Source: Leptobrachium leishanense
Lineage: Eukaryota; Chordata; Amphibia; Anura; Megophryidae
Length of the DNA: 64,000 bases
Assembly (NCBI GenBank): GCA_009667805.1
Contig: CM019075.1
Coordinates: 14,833,738 to 14,897,737 of the forward strand
Direction: 5' to 3'
In this document: one piece after another, positions 58,951 to 64,000 of the stretch
How the letters are laid out: each line of letters opens with the position of its first letter
How positions within the stretch are numbered: position 1 is the first letter of the stretch
The notes under the pieces: model-generated
Told to the model about the DNA's origin: nothing
The model's database searches: none
The model's input: the letters and a program-made list of their open reading frames with translations, nothing else
Translations under genes and position numbers: made by a program

Positions 58951-59376
58951 GGCTAGGGTCAGACTAACGCATTTTTCACATCGTCCATGAAAAAGTGCGT
59001 TCGAACGAATGGACGTATTTTTTCACGGAATACGCGATAGCGGTCATACGATGCGCATTTTCGTCCGTGATTTTGTACAGATCATCAATAAAACACTTTT
59101 TGTGTCTGGACGTTATGTTGGCCGGACATGAGCAGCGTCTGACGTCTCCTAATCACGCACACACGCTGCTAGCGGACGCAGCGCACTCTGTACGTCAGTA
59201 CTTGCGGTATCACGTTCTCGAAAAAATGCGTTCGTTTGCCACTTGCGTTGCGCAGCCGCTCTTTTGTGCGGCCGTTCTTCGTATGCTGCCCGGCATTGGA
59301 CGTCATGTACTGCTAGCACGGCCGTGATTTAGTGCTCCTAAACACATATTAATACTGCGTTAGTCTGACCCTAGCC
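58951..59376. mobile_element. Harbinger-like MITE, copy 5 of 5
   Basis: GGCTAGGGTCAGAC to GTCTGACCCTAGCC, 426 bases, TAA duplication. Same orientation as copy 2. Its right end is the most diverged. Confidence 0.92.
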
Positions 59377-59579
59377 TAAATCCCTGGTGGTCCGGCAAGG
59401 GGATAAAAAGTATTCCCTGGTGGTGTGGTAGAGGGGCAGGTTGTCTGTTTCCCTCAGACAGAGCTCAGGGGCTCTGACGGTCCCAGACGCCAAGGCCAAC
59501 CAGGAAATTTCTTGGTGTCACATTTGGCCTGCCTGGCACACAGGGACAAGCTGTTACCAGGTTATGCAATATATATACA

Positions 59580-60486
59580 CAGGGTTATTCAAAGAGATCC
59601 GAATTGCTTGAGAAAGGTAACCGAACGCTGAAAATCAGGGTTCGGTTACCTTTCTTGGCCGTTCGGCTATCCAGAGAGCAGGCAATACGCCAAATCCTGG
59701 AGAATTGTCTGCACATACGGTGCCTGTTCGGTGCCTGTTCAAGGGCAGTGAAAACCCCATGAAAAAGCACTGCTTCGGCTATTCAGAGAACACAAACCAG
59801 CAGTGAAAGGTTCCCGAAATGCCCTGCCATTCGGTGGTTTAATTCGCCAGGTTTATTTAGGAGAATCCCATAGGCTTCAATGTTAAAAATATTCCCGTTT
59901 TAATTCAATATCTAATAAACCGTTCATTATAAAATTCTGCAGTAAAGAGTCTCTTTATTTATAGATTTTTTAGGATATTTTAAGCATTTTTCTGATTATT
60001 TTTAAACGTCCGATTTTTTTTTTTAACTTTACTTATTTTTTCTGTAACAGCCCTTTTTATTATCATTCCCTGGACCTCATATGCACAGATTACAGACTTT
60101 TTTGCTCAGTAGTTTCTTTGCAAACAGCGTTTCACTTTTCAAACATTCATACAAACTGTTTTTCTAATTTATTCACTTCACTCTGTCTGCAGTGTCGCTT
60201 TTTCCGGCGGCTTCACTGTGTGTGATCGGCTCCTACTCGGCTTTTTCCGTGGTTTTCGTCAGGTTAATCCAGATGTTTTTGATGGTTTTCGGCGTGCATT
60301 CGCCGAGTTTTGCGGTTAGTTTTCGCTGGGTTTGCGGTAGCTTTTCCCTGCAATTCGGGGGCCCTGTGGTGTTTGCGGAATACACTGCAGGGTCACCGAA
60401 ATGGGATCAGCAAATGGAACCGAATTGAAGAGAACGAAAAGTCACCGAACGTGCAGTGACTTTTCGAATCTCATTGAATAGCCCGG
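59580..60486. mobile_element. CAGGG-ended non-autonomous transposon, copy E
   Basis: CAGGGTTATTCAAAGAG to the mutated right end GAATAGCCCGG, 907 bases. Flanks ACA and ATA differ by one base. Same orientation as copy B. Confidence 0.85.
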
Positions 60487-61050
60487 ATAATGTTTGTTTT
60501 AAATGTAAACCTAAGACGTTATCGGAGATCAGCAGTAGAATCTGCACTAAACATTCGCATTTTTACTTTTCTATATTTCACCCAAAGACTTGCAGTATAT
60601 ACAGCTGCTAAAAGATGACGATGCTGCCGTACCGATCCAAAGCTTAACTACCCTATTATAAATGTAAAGCAGCATGGATGTTTCACCACGCAGAGTGACA
60701 TACAGATTAATAAATGTATCATTAACTCCGCGTTGTTTCTTGACTCTTCCTGATCTCCGTTGGTTTTAACGCCAAATAGCTCTCAGTACGTTTCACGGGG
60801 AGCGGCGTTATTCGTGATTTACACCAGTTCCATGGTGTTTCATAAAAGATAAGCGATTAGCGCTAAGAAATTCAGAGTGGGCCCGGGGGGCGGCCTGGAG
60901 AATTATTTATGGGGCGTTTTTTTTTCCTCTTGTATTAATGATTAATCCTCAGGTGAATGCGTGCGATGCGAACGTATGAATTATGGATTTCGTGTTTACA
61001 AGCATTTGTTCCTGTAGATTTATCCCATGTCTGGGCTCCTTCCAAAACAC
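60487..61050. other. No recognised feature
   Basis: Mixed sequence without a supported exon or repeat. Confidence 0.35.
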
Positions 61051-61215
61051 AAACAATAAATAAGCTCCAGCATACCGCAGTATTACATCAAAAGCGGATT
61101 ATTCCTCTGCCAAACTGACAATGTTTCTACCAGTCTCGACAAAGACCTGCTCTCCAGGCCGAAACACCGTCATTTTTTATGTAATACTGCGGAATGCTGG
61201 AGCTTTTATATTGTT
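61051..61215. repeat. Inverted repeat around a hammerhead-like motif
   Basis: Arms AAGCTCCAGCATACCGCAG with TATTACAT and the inverted ATGTAATACTGCGGAATGC with TGGAGCTT flank a loop. At 61133-61171 the loop reads GTCTCGACAAAGACCTG, CTCTC, CAGGCCGAAACACCGTC. Same layout as the palindrome at 23100, with a more degenerate core. Confidence 0.6.
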
Positions 61216-61503
61216 GACGCTGGGGCCTGGGAGTGAAGAGTTGCACCAGCTGCGGGTTTATATATGAGGTGTGTGGACCAGCACTGACTGAACACAACAA
61301 AACACAGGCTGCTACTGCAAACCTATATATATAAAAGAAGAAAAAAATATTCACTTGAGGATAAAGTCTGGTGGGATTGAGCTGGGAGCCCGCACAGAAC
61401 AGTGACGGCAAACCTTGGCACCCCAGATGATTATATGACGCTGCAGGAATCATGTCCACTATGTGGGCAGCCGCCAGTCCCTTGCAGGACATACCGTGGC
61501 TGG

Positions 61504-61753
61504 GGTTGCCAGGTCGGCCATGTTTTCCTGGACACCTATAATTTATTCATGCTGATGGATAGCGCATGAAAAATAAAACTCTGCAGCATGTATAATCCAT
61601 ACGCTGCAGGTAAGGAATCCTAGGTGACCTGCCTTGATTTCTTCCTGCAGCATATGAATTATACATGTTCAGGGCAGCACTGTTCCCTGTGCTCTCCCTC
61701 TGCATGAAACAGTAATAGGTGTCCAGGAAAACATGGACGACACGGCAACCCTA
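61504..61753. mobile_element. MITE with GTTGCCAGGTCG ends
   Basis: GGGGTTGCCAGGTCGGCCAT and TTTTCCTGGACACC at the left are inverted at the right as GGTGTCCAGGAAAACATGG and CACGGCAACCCTA. The interior has a second inverted pair around 61600 (CATACGCTGCAGG and CCTGCAGCATATG). Non-coding. 61216-61503 holds a partial ACTACA-type end near 61410. Confidence 0.75.
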
Positions 61754-62042
61754 TGTCTACGAAACCTCATCCATGGACCTAATCAATAGCGGTATGTCCA
61801 GGGGAGGTTTATGATTGGTTTGGCCTGAGAGAAACTTGCATGAGAGAGAGAAAAAAACGCATCTTTTCATTTAATGCCCCATTATGCCATGAATAGGTCA
61901 TTAATTATAGGGATCTCTGATATATGTTATTGCTTAATGAGAAATTATGTCTGGATGTGCCTTGGCCTCAGTGATACAGGCGCCTGTTGCCCCTTCCAGG
62001 GCCCTATTCTCACCCTGGACGTAACATGGACCCGCTAAGGCA

Positions 62043-62255
62043 GGGGTCAGCTGCTGTGGCCCTCGGGATGTTTTGAACTACACATCCCATGATGCTCAGC
62101 CAACCTATTTAGTGGCTGAGCATCATGGGAGATGTAGTTCTAAATAATCCCAGGACATACTTAAAACCGAGAGCAATCTCAATGTATCCTTCCAGAGTAA
62201 AATACTTTATAAAAAAATTAATCTGAAGGGTCAAGGTTGCCTATCCCTGCACCGA
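62043..62255. mobile_element. ACTACA-type MITE with a retroposon tail inserted
   Basis: GCAGGGGTCAGCTGCTGTGG and CATCCCATGATGCTCAGCC are followed by the inverted arm, which is broken at about 62148 by CCCAGGACATACTTAAAACC to ACTTTATAAAAAAAT. The end GGGTCAAGGTTGCCTATCCC follows. The inserted tail matches 20110. Confidence 0.75.
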
Positions 62256-62595
62256 GGGGGCGAAATAATCATCACTGCAAGTCGATTATCCCTTACTGGC
62301 TCTTTATTGCCATGTCTATTCTGATGAGCCATCGGACTCGTCCCATGGCGTTAAGAAGAATGACAAGCAAGAATAAAAGGGATGAAAACGGCCGGTGAAA
62401 AAGCAGGATATGAGTACAGGCAGTGCTGGATTATGGGCCACTTGGGTCTGGATCTGGACATTTTATTATGGCCTGTACCTTATCCCTCGAATCACACACT
62501 GTACCTCGCCCATATGTACTTAACACAGACATAAAGACTCGATGGATATTTTTTGTGGCATTAGACTAGAATTGTAGCTCAGTCGGTCGTTACAC

Positions 62596-62735
62596 CTTTG
62601 ATGGCAAACCTTGGCATCCCAGACGTTTATAAACTACATGTCTCATGATGCTCAGTTGTCCTTAAAGCTAGCAGAGCTTCATGAGACATGTAGTTCCAAA
62701 ACAACTGAGGTGCCCAGGAACGCCATCTCTGCGCT
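62596..62735. mobile_element. ACTACA-type MITE
   Basis: TTTGATGGCAAACCTTGGCA and AACTACATGTCTCATGATGC with the inverted arm TTCATGAGACATGTAGTTCC. 62256-62595 and 62736-62996 are unassigned. Confidence 0.78.
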
Positions 62736-62996
62736 ATCCTATTGTGGCCCTGGGTATAATGACAGAAGCAACATAAGTTGTTCTCACTGGCAGGAGCCAC
62801 TCTAGACTCCAAATTCTGCTGCCCCCCATATGAAAAAACGTGAAATTCAGAAATATACAAAATCAGGGCTTTTTATGCAAATAAAAATCAAATTTAGAGG
62901 TAAAAACAAAGCATCTTATGTATATCAAGCAATTTCTAGCACATTTCTTGTAGTAAAGGCTCATTGCTAGGTTTCTTACAGTGCAGCTCTGCTATA

Positions 62997-64000
62997 CACT
63001 CGTACAACTGGAATACAGTATGTAGAGGAGCCCCTAAAAAGACACCCGCACACCCTGAATATATAAAGGAGCCCCTAAAAAGACACCCGCACACCCTGAA
63101 TATATAAAGGAGCCCCTAAAAAGACACCTACCCACCCTGAATATATGGAGGAGCCCCTAACAAAACATCCACACACCCTGAATATATAAAGGAGTCCCTA
63201 AAAAGACACCCACACACCCTGAATATATGGAGGAGCCCCTAAAAAAGACACCCACACACCCTTAATATATGGAGAAACCCCTAAAAAGACACCCACACAC
63301 CCTGAATATATGGAGGAGCCCCTAAAAGGACATCCGCACACCCTGAATATATGGAGGAGCCCCTAAAAAGACACCCGCACACCCTGAATATATGGAGGAG
63401 CCCCTAAAAAGACACCCACACACCCTGAATATAAGGAGGAGCCCCTAAAGACACCCACACACCCTGAATATATGGAGGAGCCTCTAAAAAGACACCCGCA
63501 CACCCTGAATATATGGAGGAACCCCTAAAAACACACCCGCACACCCTGAATATATGGAGAAACCCCTAAAAAGATACCCACACACCCTGAATATATGGAG
63601 GAGCCCCTAAAAAGACACCCACACACCCTGAATATATGGAGGAGCCCCTAAAAAGACACCCGCACACCCTTAATATATGGAGAAACCCCATAAAAGACAC
63701 CCACACACCCTGACTATATGGAGGAGCCCCTAAAAAGACACCCGCACACCCTGAATATATGGAGGAGCCCCTAAAAAGACATCCGCACACCCTTAATATA
63801 TGGAGAAACCCCTAAAAAGACACCCACACACCCTGAATATATGGAGAAACCCCTAAAAAGATACCCACACACCCTGAATATATGGAGGAGCCCCTAAAAA
63901 GACACCCGCACACACCCTGAATAATGGAGGAACCCCTAAAAAGACACCCACACCCTGAATATATGGAGGAGCCCCTAAAAAGACACCCGCACACCCTGAA
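62997..64000. repeat. 41-base minisatellite, running off the window
   Basis: Same unit and orientation as 50010-52275 (GAATATATGGAGGAGCCCCT, AAAAAGACACCCGCACACCC, T). Its left flank GCAGCTCTGCTATACAC is the inverted counterpart of the flank at 58095. The array reaches the last base of the window. Confidence 0.97.

Larger units (their letters stand above)
33997..64000 (+). other. Intron 2 of the CELF-like gene, running off the window
   Basis: Starts with GTAAGC at 33997. No acceptor followed by the expected third coding exon was seen up to 64000, so this intron is probably at least 30 kb. It contains most of the DNA transposons and minisatellites listed below. A missed short exon cannot be excluded by eye. 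Confidence 0.7.

Noticed and set aside
34000..64000. Third coding exon of the CELF-like gene (NRPIQVKPAD region)
   Set aside because: Looked for the conserved sequence after an AG acceptor and did not find it. A spliced alignment would settle this.

Overview
This window is animal nuclear DNA with very few exons, most likely from a frog or other amphibian. It contains no bacterial operon, no CRISPR array and no RNA gene that I can support. The amphibian call rests on three things: a vertebrate CELF-family RNA-binding protein gene, CR1-type LINEs with the typical 3' tail, and a dense mix of Tc1/mariner, hAT, Harbinger-like and unclassified short inverted-repeat elements plus large minisatellites of the kind seen in anuran introns. 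The species cannot be fixed from the sequence.
The only host gene I can defend is a celf3-like gene on the + strand. Coding exon 1 (3443-3587) and coding exon 2 (33914-33996, exactly 83 bases) join in phase and encode the first 76 residues, which is almost all of RRM1. The intron between them is about 30.3 kb. A second intron starts at 33997 and runs past the window end, and I found no exon 3. Almost everything else lies inside these two introns.
Layout: 1-1500 holds a 40/42-base minisatellite and its degenerate extension. 2008-2770 has a palindromic element and a hAT MITE just upstream of the gene. 2771-3442 is the probable promoter and 5' UTR. About 3588-6200 is a purine-rich intron start. 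6430-10820 holds MITEs, a 40-base array and a LINE 3' end. 11400-12115 is a C/T-rich degenerate repeat. 14700-23330 holds a near full-length CR1 LINE (15824-19787) among inverted-repeat elements with hammerhead-ribozyme-like motifs, followed by a 55-base array and a Tc1 remnant. 28862-30190 is a 29-base minisatellite. 31350-36191 holds an unclassified repeat family, hAT MITEs, exon 2 and a nested insertion stack. 36960-39060 and 43433-44585 are minisatellites. 40455-60486 is dominated by five copies each of two non-autonomous DNA transposon families: a Harbinger-like 426-base MITE with TWA target duplications, and an unclassified 0.9 kb CAGGG-ended family with 3-base duplications. 50251-51649 is a Tc1 element inside a 41-base minisatellite, and that minisatellite recurs at 57030-58098 (inverted) and 62997-64000.
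The gene content is therefore one neuronal-type splicing regulator whose first introns act as a repeat sink. The most informative signals are the exact target-site duplications, which date insertions relative to one another. Also notable are the recurring ribozyme-like core shared by otherwise unrelated repeats, the single-stop coupling of the CR1 ORFs, and a cluster of RFX X-box-like palindromes near 54.7-55.7 kb.
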